Positions 54,143 to 62,717 of a stretch of DNA of 64,000 bases are shown here, piece after piece. Both the position numbers and the translations under genes were made by a program. Positions within the stretch are counted from its first letter, which is position 1. Each line of letters begins with the position of its first letter. Source of the stretch: Lachnospiraceae bacterium (lineage in GTDB: Bacteria > Bacillota > Clostridia > Lachnospirales > Lachnospiraceae); contig JAHAYJ010000042.1 of assembly GCA_018384375.1 (NCBI GenBank), positions 62,001 through 126,000 of the forward strand. The letters run 5' to 3'. Under the pieces are notes generated by a model. That model was not told the DNA's origin and made no database searches. It was given only the letters and a program-made list of their open reading frames with translations.

Positions 54143-54934
54143 ATGAGTGAAGTAATTGTCGTCACATCAGGGAAAGGCGGTGTGGGAAAGACCACCACAT
54201 CTGCAAACGTAGGAACAGGTCTTGCTGCCATGGGCAAGCGGGTTGTTATGATCGATACGGATATCGGCCTGCGCAATCTTGATGTTGTTATGGGATTGGA
54301 AAACAGAATCGTTTACAATCTTGTAGATGTCGTAGAAAGTAAATGCAGAGTCAAGCAGGCATTGATCAAAGATAAACGTTATCCAAGCCTCTACTTAATG
54401 CCATCGGCACAGACAAAGGACAAAACAGCAGTGAATCCTGAGCAGATGGTCAAAATGATCAATCAGCTCAGAGAGCAGTTTGACTATATTATTCTCGATT
54501 GTCCTGCTGGCATTGAACAGGGCTTTAAAAATGCAATTGCCGGCGCTGACAGAGCCCTTGTTGTTACCACTCCGGAGGTCTCAGCCATCAGAGATGCTGA
54601 CAGAATTATCGGCCTTCTGGAAGCAAATGAATTTACCCAGATTGATCTGATCATCAACAGGCTGAAGGTTGATATGGTAAAACGCGGGGATATGATGAGT
54701 GCTGCTGATGTAGTGGATATTCTTGCAATTAATCTGATTGGTATCGTGCCGGATGATGAGAACGTTGTCATCGCCACCAATCAAGGAGAACCCTTAGTCG
54801 GAAACTGCACACTGGCAGGGAAAGCGTATCAGAATATATGCTATCGGATTGTCGGAAAGGATATTCCTTTTCTTGAGTTTGAAAAAGGCGTTTCCTTCTG
54901 GACAAAAATGTCAGGAATTTTCCGTAAAAATTAG
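54143..54934 (+). CDS. minD: Septum site-determining ATPase MinD
   Basis: ParA-type membrane ATPase, 263 residues. The deviant Walker A is TSGKGGVGKTT (about 8-18), followed by MIDTDIGLRNLDVVMGLE and LDCPAGIEQGFKNAI (Walker B). The amphipathic C-terminus (FWTKMSGIFRKN) is the membrane-targeting helix. With minC and minE it confines FtsZ rings to mid-cell by pole-to-pole oscillation. SD GGAGG precedes the ATG. Confidence 0.97.
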   Translation: MSEVIVVTSGKGGVGKTTTSANVGTGLAAMGKRVVMIDTDIGLRNLDVVMGLENRIVYNLVDVVESKCRVKQALIKDKRYPSLYLMPSAQTKDKTAVNPEQMVKMINQLREQFDYIILDCPAGIEQGFKNAIAGADRALVVTTPEVSAIRDADRIIGLLEANEFTQIDLIINRLKVDMVKRGDMMSAADVVDILAINLIGIVPDDENVVIATNQGEPLVGNCTLAGKAYQNICYRIVGKDIPFLEFEKGVSFWTKMSGIFRKN

Positions 54935-54945
54935 GGGGTGATCAT

Positions 54946-55218
54946 ATGGGAATCAGAAACTTTTTCAGCCGCAGAAAATCAAGAGAAATTGCAAAGGATC
55001 GATTAAAAATACTCCTTATTTCCGACAGGGTAAATTGTTCTCCGGAAATGATGGAAATGATAAAAACGGACATTGCAAAGGTAATATCAAAATATATGAA
55101 GATCGATACGGAAAGCATGGAAATCCAAATTTCCAAAACAGACAGAAAGGGAAGAGATAAAATTCCCACCTTATATGCCAATATCCCTATTTTGGATCTT
55201 CACAAGAACGTAAACTGA
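54946..55218 (+). CDS. minE: Cell division topological specificity factor MinE
   Basis: 90-residue MinD regulator. The N-terminal membrane-binding residues are MGIRNFFSRRKS. The anti-MinCD segment AKDRLKILLISDR and the topological-specificity domain (KVISKYMKIDTESMEIQIS) follow. Presence of MinE means the Min system oscillates rather than being held by DivIVA. It starts 11 bases after minD, with GGGGGTGAT upstream. Confidence 0.95.
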   Translation: MGIRNFFSRRKSREIAKDRLKILLISDRVNCSPEMMEMIKTDIAKVISKYMKIDTESMEIQISKTDRKGRDKIPTLYANIPILDLHKNVN

Positions 55219-55240
55219 TAAAACCGGAAAGGTAAAAAAT

Positions 55241-56347
55241 ATGTTAAGACGATATCGGATACGACATTACAATTTTAAGCTTGCAATCATGGTAATCCTG
55301 CTTGCAGTAATCGGAATTATCGCCGTTGGCAGCGCTGAGCCTTCGCTTCAGAAACGGCAGCTTGCCGGTTTCGCATTTGGTGTTTTCCTGATGATCGTTA
55401 TATCTCTTTTTGACTATTCGGTGATCCTTAAGCTTTACTGGGTCATGTACTTGTTAAATCTGGCATTACTGATCCTTGTTATCTTTAAAGGGAAAGAAGG
55501 AAATGGTGCACAGCGCTGGGTTTCCATCATGGGAATTCAATTCCAGCCATCAGAGCTGGCAAAGATACTTATTATTCTCTTTTTTGCACAATTTATTTTT
55601 TTGCATAAGGAGAAGCTTAACACTTTTAAATATCTTTCCCTAAGCATTATCCTTTTTGCCATACCGGCAGTTCTTGTATATAAACAGCCGGACTTATCGA
55701 CAACTATAATTATCTGTCTGATTTTCTGTGTGATCTTATTTACAGGAGGGCTGAGCTGGAAAGTAATCGGTGGCTGTTTTGCAATTGCCATTCCTGCAGC
55801 AGTTATCCTTTTTGTTTTAATTATGCAGCCTGATCAGAAGATTATCAGCGATTATCAGAAAAACAGAATTATTGCCTTCCTGAACAAAGAAGAATATTCC
55901 AATGCAGAAGGCTATCAACAAGAATATTCTGTTATGGCGATCGGCTCCGGACAGTTGTCCGGTAAAGGCTACAAAAATAACCAGATCAGCTCCGTTAAAA
56001 ATGCTGATTTTATTGCGGAGCAACAGACTGACTTTATTTTTGCTGTTATAGGAGAGGAGTTCGGTTTTATCGGCACATGCACAGTCATAATTCTTGTTCT
56101 GCTGATCAGCATTGAATGCCTGTTAACTGCAAGGCGTGCCAAGGATATTGCCGGAACCATCATTGCATCCGGGATTGGTGCTATGATCGGATTTCAAGGC
56201 TTTGTAAATATCGGTGTTGTTACTTACCTTCTGCCAAATACAGGCCTTCCTCTTCCTTTTGTCAGTTATGGACTTTCCTCTTTGGTAAGTTCCTTTATTG
56301 GGATTGGATTTGTTTTAAATGTGGGGTTACAATGCAAAGAAAAATGA
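55241..56347 (+). CDS. rodA: Rod-shape-determining glycosyltransferase RodA (SEDS)
   Basis: SEDS-family peptidoglycan polymerase, 368 residues and about ten helices. The key blocks are GAQRWVSIMGIQFQPSELAK, VYKQPDLSTTIII, the large outer loop with GSGQLSGKGYKNNQISSVKNADF (in part) and DFIFAVIGEEFGFIG, and the C-terminal LPNTGLPLPFVSYGLSSLVS (in part). RodA works with PBP2, encoded in the same cluster; it lacks SpoVE-like extensions. SD GGAAAGG precedes the ATG. Confidence 0.93.
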   Translation: MLRRYRIRHYNFKLAIMVILLAVIGIIAVGSAEPSLQKRQLAGFAFGVFLMIVISLFDYSVILKLYWVMYLLNLALLILVIFKGKEGNGAQRWVSIMGIQFQPSELAKILIILFFAQFIFLHKEKLNTFKYLSLSIILFAIPAVLVYKQPDLSTTIIICLIFCVILFTGGLSWKVIGGCFAIAIPAAVILFVLIMQPDQKIISDYQKNRIIAFLNKEEYSNAEGYQQEYSVMAIGSGQLSGKGYKNNQISSVKNADFIAEQQTDFIFAVIGEEFGFIGTCTVIILVLLISIECLLTARRAKDIAGTIIASGIGAMIGFQGFVNIGVVTYLLPNTGLPLPFVSYGLSSLVSSFIGIGFVLNVGLQCKEK

Positions 56348-56408
56348 TGTATAATGATTAAGGTGAGTCTATATAAGGGTATTTTAAAATAGCAGGGAGG
56401 GTTGCAAT

Positions 56409-56804
56409 ATGAATATTGCATTGATAGCGCATGATGCTAAGAAAAAATTAATGCAGAATTTCTGCATTGCTTATCGGGGAATTTTAAGTAAAAATGAATT
56501 ATTTGCGACAGGGACCACCGGAAGGCTGATAGAAGAGGTTACAAATCTGAATGTACACAAGTTCCTTGCCGGACATTTAGGGGGCGAACAGCAGATTGGT
56601 GCCCAGATTGAACACAATCAAATGGATCTCGTCATCTTTCTTCGTGATCCGTTAACCTCCAAAACTCATGAGCCTGATGTCAATAATGTTGTAAGGCTTT
56701 GTGATATGCATAATATTCCACTGGCTACTAATCTTGCGACAGCCGAACTATTAATTAAATCGCTTGACAGAGGAGATTTAGAGTGGCGTGAAATGTACAA
56801 ATAA
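56409..56804 (+). CDS. mgsA: Methylglyoxal synthase
   Basis: Converts dihydroxyacetone phosphate to methylglyoxal, a phosphate-starvation bypass of glycolysis. The 131-residue length is normal. TGTTGRLI (phosphate loop), [12 protein letters not shown] and the catalytic-Asp segment [18 protein letters not shown] are intact. GGGAGGG precedes the ATG. TATAAT at 56350-56355 inside the end of rodA may give it a separate promoter, but the -35 is poor. Confidence 0.96.
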   Translation: MNIALIAHDAKKKLMQNFCIAYRGILSKNELFATGTTGRLIEEVTNLNVHKFLAGHLGGEQQIGAQIEHNQMDLVIFLRDPLTSKTHEPDVNNVVRLCDMHNIPLATNLATAELLIKSLDRGDLEWREMYK

Positions 56805-57792
56805 TAGGAAATACGGTCTTTTCTCAAAGAGAATGCCTGCCGTGATTCTGCTTTTGTCTGTCTTTTTCTGTACTAGCTGTGGCAGTTCCCAATATGTCAT
56901 GCCCTACACAGTCAGCTCTGAGGTAAGCAGTTTCAGGATTGTCAATCTGGAAGAGAGTAAGGGAACAGCTGAAGCATTTGCGAAGGATCTTTGCGTAGTG
57001 AATTCAGATGTCAATTTGTCTGCTGTTGATATGACAAAGGCTTCCAGTGCAGGACTGTTTGATTTAAATGACTGTAATACCATTTATGCGAAAAACATCC
57101 ATGAGAAATTGTATCCTGCAAGTCTTACAAAAGTAATGACTGCCTTGGTTGCAATGAAATACGGATCAACCGATATGATGCTTACAGCTTCCTCTAATGT
57201 TAAAATTCAGGAATCAGGGGCTCAGGTTTGTGGTATCAAGGAAGGGGATCAGATGACCTTAAATCAGGCGCTGCATCTGCTTCTCATCAATTCTGCCAAC
57301 GATGCTGCCGTTTTGATTGCAGAAGGACTTGCCGGCTCCGTTGATGCCTTTGCGGAAATGATGAATGAGGAAGCCCTTATCCTTGGTGCAACAAATTCTC
57401 ATTTCATTAATCCTCACGGTCTGCCGGACGACAACCATTACACAACAGCTTATGATATGTATCTGATTATGAATGCAGCAGTAAAGTATTCCCTGTTTAA
57501 TGAAATCATACAAATGGATTCTTATACCACTGTTTATCACGATAAAAACGGTGCGGAAAAGGAAGTGTCTGTCAACAACACAAATTATTATATTCAGGGA
57601 ACCGCAACTGCTCCGGGCGGGATTACCGTAATCGGCGGCAAAACCGGTACCACAAATGCTGCAGGACATTGTTTGATTCTGCTTTCCAGAGATACTTCAA
57701 GCAAGCCATATATTTCCATTATTATGCGTGCGGAAGATAAGGATGCTTTATATGGACAGATGACAGATTTGTTAGGGGAAATAAACAATTAA
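56788..57792 (+). CDS. D-alanyl-D-alanine carboxypeptidase (S11, DacF-like)
   Basis: Low-molecular-weight PBP trimming pentapeptides, 334 residues from GTG 56788, overlapping mgsA by 17 bases. Motifs are SLTK (Ser112-Lys115), SAN (169-171) and KTG (285-287). The N-terminus is basic then hydrophobic ([18 protein letters not shown]) and ends near cysteines that could form a lipobox, though the fit is weak. The S11 C-terminal beta domain and amphipathic anchor found in DacA are missing, so attachment, if any, is N-terminal. It sits next to the elongasome cluster. Confidence 0.9.
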   Translation: MKCTNNRKYGLFSKRMPAVILLLSVFFCTSCGSSQYVMPYTVSSEVSSFRIVNLEESKGTAEAFAKDLCVVNSDVNLSAVDMTKASSAGLFDLNDCNTIYAKNIHEKLYPASLTKVMTALVAMKYGSTDMMLTASSNVKIQESGAQVCGIKEGDQMTLNQALHLLLINSANDAAVLIAEGLAGSVDAFAEMMNEEALILGATNSHFINPHGLPDDNHYTTAYDMYLIMNAAVKYSLFNEIIQMDSYTTVYHDKNGAEKEVSVNNTNYYIQGTATAPGGITVIGGKTGTTNAAGHCLILLSRDTSSKPYISIIMRAEDKDALYGQMTDLLGEINN

Positions 57793-57795
57793 CAG

Positions 57796-57824
57796 TTGTT
57801 TTTTACCCTGCAATCACTTATAAT
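57796..57824 (+). promoter_or_regulatory. Sigma-A promoter before the P-loop protein gene
   Basis: TTGTTT (57796-57801), a 17-base spacer and TATAAT (57819-57824) lie 60 bases before the ATG at 57884. The -10 is perfect. Confidence 0.7.
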
Positions 57825-57883
57825 AAATTTAGGCCATAGATGTTACTTCATGTGTAGCCAATTTACTTCAGGAGGGATTACCA

Positions 57884-58303
57884 ATGGTTCAATTAATAGT
57901 TGGAAAAAAGGGGAAAGGCAAGACCAAGCATTTGCTGGATAAGGTAAATAGCGAGGTGCAGCAGGTTCCCGGCAGTATCGTCTATCTGGACAAAAGTACG
58001 AAACATATGTATGAATTAAATAATAAGATCAGGTTAATTGATGTATCTTCTTATTTTATCAGTGATTCCAGTGAATTTATCGGTTTTGTTAGTGGAATCA
58101 TTTCACAGGATCATGATTTGCAGCAAATGTATTTTGACAGCTTTTTAAAGATTGCCTGTCTTGAAAACGAAAGCATAGAACCTGTCATAGAAAAACTTGA
58201 AAAGATCGGTGAAGCATTTGGGGTTGACTTTATTTTGAGTGTATCAATGGACGAATCAGAACTTCCGGCTTCCATGAAAGAGAAAATTATTGTATCTTTA
58301 TAA
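57884..58303 (+). CDS. Small protein with Walker A-like motif, unknown function
   Basis: 139 residues. The N-terminus has a P-loop-like GKKGKGKT (7-14) directly after a short beta strand (VQLIV), followed by a strand IVYLD. No Walker B is evident, although VDFILSVSMD near 115-124 could provide an acidic strand end. No membrane segment is seen. SD AGGAGGG is strong, and the gene has its own promoter and terminator. It resembles a minimal nucleotide-binding domain, and I cannot assign a family. It lies between wall genes and the yggS-sepF group. Confidence 0.68.
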   Translation: MVQLIVGKKGKGKTKHLLDKVNSEVQQVPGSIVYLDKSTKHMYELNNKIRLIDVSSYFISDSSEFIGFVSGIISQDHDLQQMYFDSFLKIACLENESIEPVIEKLEKIGEAFGVDFILSVSMDESELPASMKEKIIVSL

Positions 58304-58310
58304 ATTACAT

Positions 58311-58344
58311 AAAAACCCCGGAGATATTTATCCGGGGTTTTTTT
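58311..58344 (+). terminator. Rho-independent terminator
   Basis: AAAAACCCCGGA (58311-58322) and TCCGGGGTTTTT (58331-58342) form a perfect 12-bp stem with an 8-base loop and further T residues. It isolates the P-loop gene from the HlyD-like gene, though the latter starts only about 30 bases on. Confidence 0.92.
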
Positions 58345-58375
58345 GAGCATTGTATTATTTTCAGGAGTTGTTAAA

Positions 58376-59770
58376 TTGGAACAAAAAGGAAGCAATAAGG
58401 TCGTAAAGTACCGAAAACCACTTAATCTGAATATTGGCATGATTATTTTTGCCGTCATATTTATCTATATCATAATTTGTGTGTTTATGTATTTTACCCA
58501 GAAGCATATTGAGGGACATCAGGTGAAAATGGGGTCTCTTTCAACCAATAATATCTACAAGGGGATCGCGCTTCGTGACGAGGAGATCATTACCGCAAAT
58601 CAGGCAGGCTATGTAAATTATTACGCCCGGGAGGGAGAGCGTGTCGGCGTCGGAAATCTGGTCTACACATTAGATCAGTCCGGTAAACTTGCAGAATATC
58701 TAAACAATGAGGTATCTGGCAGCACACTTACCACGAAAGACCTTACTGAACTCAAGACAGAAATTCTTGGCTTTGTTAACACTTTTGATCCTGAGCATTT
58801 TTCTTCCGTTTATGACTTTAAATACAATGTTCAGGGTACCGTTCTCAAGCTTGCAAATGCTAATATTCTTGAAAACATCGAAACCATCAACAAGGCAGGG
58901 ATTTCTGAGTTGATTTCCTTCTGTAATGCCCCTGATACCGGTATCGTTATTTATTCTGTAGACGGCTATGAAGATCTGACTCTGGAGCAATTAACCTCCG
59001 AACAGTTTGATCAGAAAAATTATGAAAAAAAGCAGCTTATCAGCAACGAATTAATTGCAGCCGGGGATCCTGTCTACAAACTCTCCACTAATGAAGACTG
59101 GTCCATCGTCATTATGACCGATCAGGAAAAAGCAGAAGAGCTTCTTGAAGAGGAGTATGTAAAAGTAAAGTTTCTGAAAAACCAGGATACTTCCTGGGGA
59201 AGGGTAGAAAGCTATACCACGCCGGACGGAGACACTTTTGTGAAGCTTACCTTTACCAATTCCATGGTGACCTTCTGTACCGATCGCTTTATAGATATCG
59301 AACTGATCCTTGAAGATGAGGAAGGACTGAAAATTCCCAATTCCTCCATTGTGGAAAAAGAATTTTTTATTGTTCCTAAGGAATATGTGACACAGGGCGG
59401 TAACAGCAACAGTTATGGAGTCATGAAGGAAACCTACCTTGAAGATGGCAGTGCCTCAACAGAGTTTATTGAGACTACCATTTACAATGAAACGGAAACG
59501 GATTATTATCTGGATGATATGGTTCTTAGAATCGGAGATTATATCATAAAACCGGAATCTACCGAGAAATATGCCATCAGCAAGCGCGGGAGTCTTACCG
59601 GAGTATATAATATCAATAAAGGCTATGCTGATTTTAAACAAATCAATATTTTATATCAGAATGATGAATATTCTATTGTGAAGTCCAATACACAATATGG
59701 TCTAAGCGTCTATGACTATATCGTTCTGGATGCATCAACTGTTGAGGATGATGAATTTATTTATAACTAA
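58376..59770 (+). CDS. HlyD-like membrane-anchored protein of the sepF region
   Basis: 464 residues from TTG 58376 (CAGGAG with eight-base spacing). The frame runs back to 58343, but that TTG lies inside the terminator. A basic N-terminus and one membrane helix (about 21-42) are followed by an extracellular lipoyl/HlyD-like half-motif (ITANQAGYVNYYAREGERVGVGNLVY). A helical region and a second beta domain follow (KIPNSSIVEKEFFIVPKEYV, then DYIVLDASTVEDDEF). No transporter partner is encoded nearby. Its place just upstream of yggS and sepF, and not in an efflux operon, suggests an envelope or division role. That is inference. Confidence 0.75.
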   Translation: MEQKGSNKVVKYRKPLNLNIGMIIFAVIFIYIIICVFMYFTQKHIEGHQVKMGSLSTNNIYKGIALRDEEIITANQAGYVNYYAREGERVGVGNLVYTLDQSGKLAEYLNNEVSGSTLTTKDLTELKTEILGFVNTFDPEHFSSVYDFKYNVQGTVLKLANANILENIETINKAGISELISFCNAPDTGIVIYSVDGYEDLTLEQLTSEQFDQKNYEKKQLISNELIAAGDPVYKLSTNEDWSIVIMTDQEKAEELLEEEYVKVKFLKNQDTSWGRVESYTTPDGDTFVKLTFTNSMVTFCTDRFIDIELILEDEEGLKIPNSSIVEKEFFIVPKEYVTQGGNSNSYGVMKETYLEDGSASTEFIETTIYNETETDYYLDDMVLRIGDYIIKPESTEKYAISKRGSLTGVYNINKGYADFKQINILYQNDEYSIVKSNTQYGLSVYDYIVLDASTVEDDEFIYN

Positions 59771-59787
59771 TATGGGAGTGATTGTTC

Positions 59788-60480
59788 ATGATCAGTGAAA
59801 ATCTTGATTTCGTCAAAAAAAATATTGAGAGTTCCTGTAAAAAAGCAGGTAGAAATTCCGACGAGGTTTCCTTAATCGCCGTAAGCAAGACAAAACCGGT
59901 TTCCATGTTAATGGAGGCATATGAACAGGGATGTCGGGATTTTGGTGAAAACAAGGTACAGGAGCTGGTCGAAAAATATGAAGTTATGCCCAAAGATATC
60001 AGATGGCATATGATTGGCCATTTACAGCGAAATAAGGTAAAATATATCGTTGATAAGGTTGCCTTGATCCATAGCGTAGACTCTTTGAAACTTGCGGAAG
60101 AGATCAGTCGTGAGGCCCACAAAAAACAGGTAACTGTTTCTGTTCTTGTGGAAGTAAATATTGCCTGCGAAGAGACGAAATTCGGTGTCACAAAGGAAGC
60201 TGCCGTCTCTCTGGTTCATGACATTGCACAGCTAAAGGGAGTTCATGTAGAAGGTCTTATGACCATAGCTCCTTACACGGCGAATCCGGAAGAAAACAGA
60301 CAATATTTTAGAAAGCTGAAGCAATTAGCTGTTGACATAAGTAGTAAAAACATTGATAATGTTAATATGAATGTTCTGTCGATGGGTATGACAGGTGACT
60401 ATATGGTGGCAATCGAAGAAGGAGCTACTTATGTGCGTGTAGGGACAGGCATTTTTGGAGAACGCGAATATCCAGTGTAA
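59788..60480 (+). CDS. YggS-family PLP homeostasis protein (YlmE)
   Basis: PLP-binding single-domain protein of the PLPBP/YggS family, 230 residues from ATG 59788 (GGGAG nine bases upstream; a TTG at 59782 is also in frame). The PLP Lys lies in LIAVSKTKPV. WHMIGHLQRNKVKYIVD and MNVLSMGMTGDYMVAIEEGAT (in part) are characteristic. It buffers PLP and affects amino-acid pools. Its location before sepF is conserved in Gram-positives. Confidence 0.95.
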   Translation: MISENLDFVKKNIESSCKKAGRNSDEVSLIAVSKTKPVSMLMEAYEQGCRDFGENKVQELVEKYEVMPKDIRWHMIGHLQRNKVKYIVDKVALIHSVDSLKLAEEISREAHKKQVTVSVLVEVNIACEETKFGVTKEAAVSLVHDIAQLKGVHVEGLMTIAPYTANPEENRQYFRKLKQLAVDISSKNIDNVNMNVLSMGMTGDYMVAIEEGATYVRVGTGIFGEREYPV

Positions 60481-60493
60481 GGAGTGCATTAGA

Positions 60494-60994
60494 ATGGGTG
60501 TAATGGATAAGTTTCTTAACTACATGAAACTGAATGAAGAAGATGATGATTTTTACGATGACGATTACTATGACGAAGAAGCGGCAGAAGAGAAGAGTAA
60601 AAAGCAGCCGGTGATAAAGGACGAAACAGCACCAGAAGAGGAAAAATCAATTAAAAAAGCTGCTCCTAAGGTAACTCCAATGCGACAGACTAAAAAGGCC
60701 GGAAATGGTATGGAGGTTTGTGTTATTAAACCAACTTCGATTGAAGATGCCAGAGAAATCACAGAGACTCTTCTTGCAAACAGGACAGTGGTTCTCAACC
60801 TGGAAGGATTGGATGTTGACATTGCACAGAGGATCATTGATTTCACATCAGGTTCCTGTTTTGCAATCAGTGGTAATCTTCAAAAGATTTCACACTACAT
60901 ATTTATTATTACTCCGGCAATTGTAGATATATCAGGTGATTTCCAGGAAATTCTGTCAGGATCTTTTGATGTACCGATTAATAACGGTATCTGA
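60494..60994 (+). CDS. sepF: Cell division protein SepF
   Basis: FtsZ-ring membrane tether, 166 residues from ATG 60494 (AAGGAG nine bases upstream). The N-terminal amphipathic helix is MGVMDKFLNYMKL. An acidic, Asp/Glu/Tyr-rich linker (about 14-70) precedes the globular domain, which has ITETLLANRTVVLNLEGLDVDIAQRIIDF (in part) and a FAISGNLQKISHYIFIITP strand. ylmG, ylmH and divIVA, which usually follow, are missing here; aroB comes next. Confidence 0.93.
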   Translation: MGVMDKFLNYMKLNEEDDDFYDDDYYDEEAAEEKSKKQPVIKDETAPEEEKSIKKAAPKVTPMRQTKKAGNGMEVCVIKPTSIEDAREITETLLANRTVVLNLEGLDVDIAQRIIDFTSGSCFAISGNLQKISHYIFIITPAIVDISGDFQEILSGSFDVPINNGI

Positions 60995-61004
60995 ATATAA
61001 AACG

Positions 61005-61044
61005 AAAGCAAAAACTTCCTGTATCATGCAGGGAGTTTTTGCTT
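61005..61044 (+). terminator. Probable terminator after sepF
   Basis: AGCAAAAACT plus TCC (61008-61020) pairs with GGG plus AGTTTTTGCT (61031-61043), with one G-U pair and two more pairs (TG/CA) toward the loop. No T tract follows beyond the arm itself, so efficiency is uncertain. Confidence 0.6.
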
Positions 61045-61074
61045 CTATCACCGGAATTTTGAAAGGATTAGAAC

Positions 61075-62178
61075 ATGAGTAGCCGAATGAATATTTTATT
61101 TAACAAAAAACCTTGTTATGATATTGTCTTTACCAAGGATTTTGAAGAACTCCCAAACGAACTTATAACGCTCGGAATAAAGGAAAGAAGAGTCTGCATC
61201 ATTACCGATTCCAAGGTCGCTTCCCTTTATGGAGATGAGGTGCTGCAGCTTCTTGATGGGGAATGTCTGAAAAATGTTCTTTTTTCATTTCCTGCCGGAG
61301 AAGAAAACAAAACGCTGGAAACAGTCAAGGATATTTATCGTTTTCTGATACAGGAAGGTTTTGACCGTAAGGATCTTCTTATTGCTCTCGGAGGCGGCGT
61401 AACAGGCGATATTACAGGATATGCTGCGGCAACCTATCTGCGCGGTATAGATTTTGTCCAGATTCCTACCACCTTGCTTTCGCAGGCGGATTCCAGCATT
61501 GGTGGCAAAACAGGCGTAGATTTTGACGGATACAAAAATATGGTAGGCGCTTTCTATATGCCGAAACTGGTTTATATGAACGTCGGTACTTTAAAAACAC
61601 TAGATGACCGCCAGTTCTTCAGTGGATTTGCAGAGGTCATGAAGCATGGATTGATCAAAGACGGTGCTTTTTACGAATGGCTTCTTGAAAATATGTATGA
61701 AATCTGCGACCGTGATCCGGATACGCTGTTGGAAATGGTTCAGAAGAGCTGTCTTGTTAAAAAGCTTGTAGTTGAAAAGGATCCTACAGAGAAGGGGGAT
61801 CGCGCACTTCTTAATTTTGGTCATACCATCGGCCATGCAATTGAAAAATACAAAGGTTTTACGCTTACACACGGAGAGTGTGTTGCTCTTGGCGCTGTCG
61901 CGGCCGCATTTATTTCCTGGAAGCATGAATGGCTTTCTATGGAGGAATACTATGAAATCAGAGATATGTTCGTTCCCTTTCATCTTCCTATTTCCATAGA
62001 GGATATTGATCCACAGGAAATATTAAAATTAACTAAATCAGACAAAAAAATGGAAGGGAATTCCATCAAGTTTATCCTTCTGAAAAAAGTTGGTAAAGCA
62101 GTAATAGACAGAACCGTATCGGATGAAGACATTTTGAATGCCCTTGCGGAAATACATTATATAGAAGACGGTGAATAA
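61075..62178 (+). CDS. aroB: 3-dehydroquinate synthase
   Basis: Second step of the shikimate pathway, 367 residues, NAD- and Zn-dependent. The NAD-binding GGGVTGDITGYAAATYLRG is near 105-123. IPTTLLSQADSSIGGKTGVD (in part) binds substrate. The zinc ligands are in FAEVMKHGLI (Glu), FGHTIGHAIE and LTHGECVALG. It is a lone aromatic-pathway gene between sepF and lspA, not in an aro operon. SD AAAGGA precedes the ATG. Confidence 0.96.
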   Translation: MSSRMNILFNKKPCYDIVFTKDFEELPNELITLGIKERRVCIITDSKVASLYGDEVLQLLDGECLKNVLFSFPAGEENKTLETVKDIYRFLIQEGFDRKDLLIALGGGVTGDITGYAAATYLRGIDFVQIPTTLLSQADSSIGGKTGVDFDGYKNMVGAFYMPKLVYMNVGTLKTLDDRQFFSGFAEVMKHGLIKDGAFYEWLLENMYEICDRDPDTLLEMVQKSCLVKKLVVEKDPTEKGDRALLNFGHTIGHAIEKYKGFTLTHGECVALGAVAAAFISWKHEWLSMEEYYEIRDMFVPFHLPISIEDIDPQEILKLTKSDKKMEGNSIKFILLKKVGKAVIDRTVSDEDILNALAEIHYIEDGE

Positions 62179-62186
62179 AGATAAGT

Positions 62187-62714
62187 ATGAATAAACATAA
62201 ATTAAAATTATTATTACTGGATATTCTATTTTTGATCTTTTTGGTATTTGTAGATCAGTTTACTAAGTATATTGCGGTGCTAAAGCTTAAAAGTAAGCCT
62301 GCATTCAATATCATTGACGGTGTTCTTGAATTCAATTACCTTGAAAACAGAGGCGCTGCTTTTGGCATGCTTCAGAATCAGAAAATCTTTTTTGTTTTTG
62401 TGGCACTCGTATTTTTAGGAGTGATTGCCTATGTTCTGATCAAGGTGCCGGATGAAAAGAAATATAACAAGCTGCACATTCTTCTTGTCTTGATAGCCGG
62501 CGGGGCGATCGGTAATTTATTAGACCGACTGCGGCTTGATTATGTGGTTGATTTCATCTACATTGTACTGATCAATTTCCCCATATTCAATGTGGCAGAT
62601 ATGTATGTAACTTTTTCAACAGTCATTCTGGTGATTCAGGTACTCTTTGTTTATAAAGAGAATGATTTTAATTTTTTAAGCTTTAACCAGAAAAAATTCA
62701 GGGAATTAAAATAA
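62187..62714 (+). CDS. lspA: Lipoprotein signal peptidase (SPase II)
   Basis: Membrane aspartyl protease that removes signal peptides from prolipoproteins, 175 residues with four helices. Catalytic Asp113 is in GNLLDRLRLDYVVDF and Asp138 in FPIFNVADMYVT. LENRGAAFGML is the third conserved block. The extended C-terminal tail (NFLSFNQKKFRELK) is unusual but basic and likely cytoplasmic. It starts eight bases after aroB and stops three bases before the pseudouridine synthase start. Confidence 0.95.
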   Translation: MNKHKLKLLLLDILFLIFLVFVDQFTKYIAVLKLKSKPAFNIIDGVLEFNYLENRGAAFGMLQNQKIFFVFVALVFLGVIAYVLIKVPDEKKYNKLHILLVLIAGGAIGNLLDRLRLDYVVDFIYIVLINFPIFNVADMYVTFSTVILVIQVLFVYKENDFNFLSFNQKKFRELK

Positions 62715-62717
62715 GTT

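Noticed and set aside
58343-58375. TTG 58343 as the start of the HlyD-like protein
   Set aside because: It lies in the T tract of the preceding terminator and has no SD; TTG 58376 has CAGGAG at good spacing.
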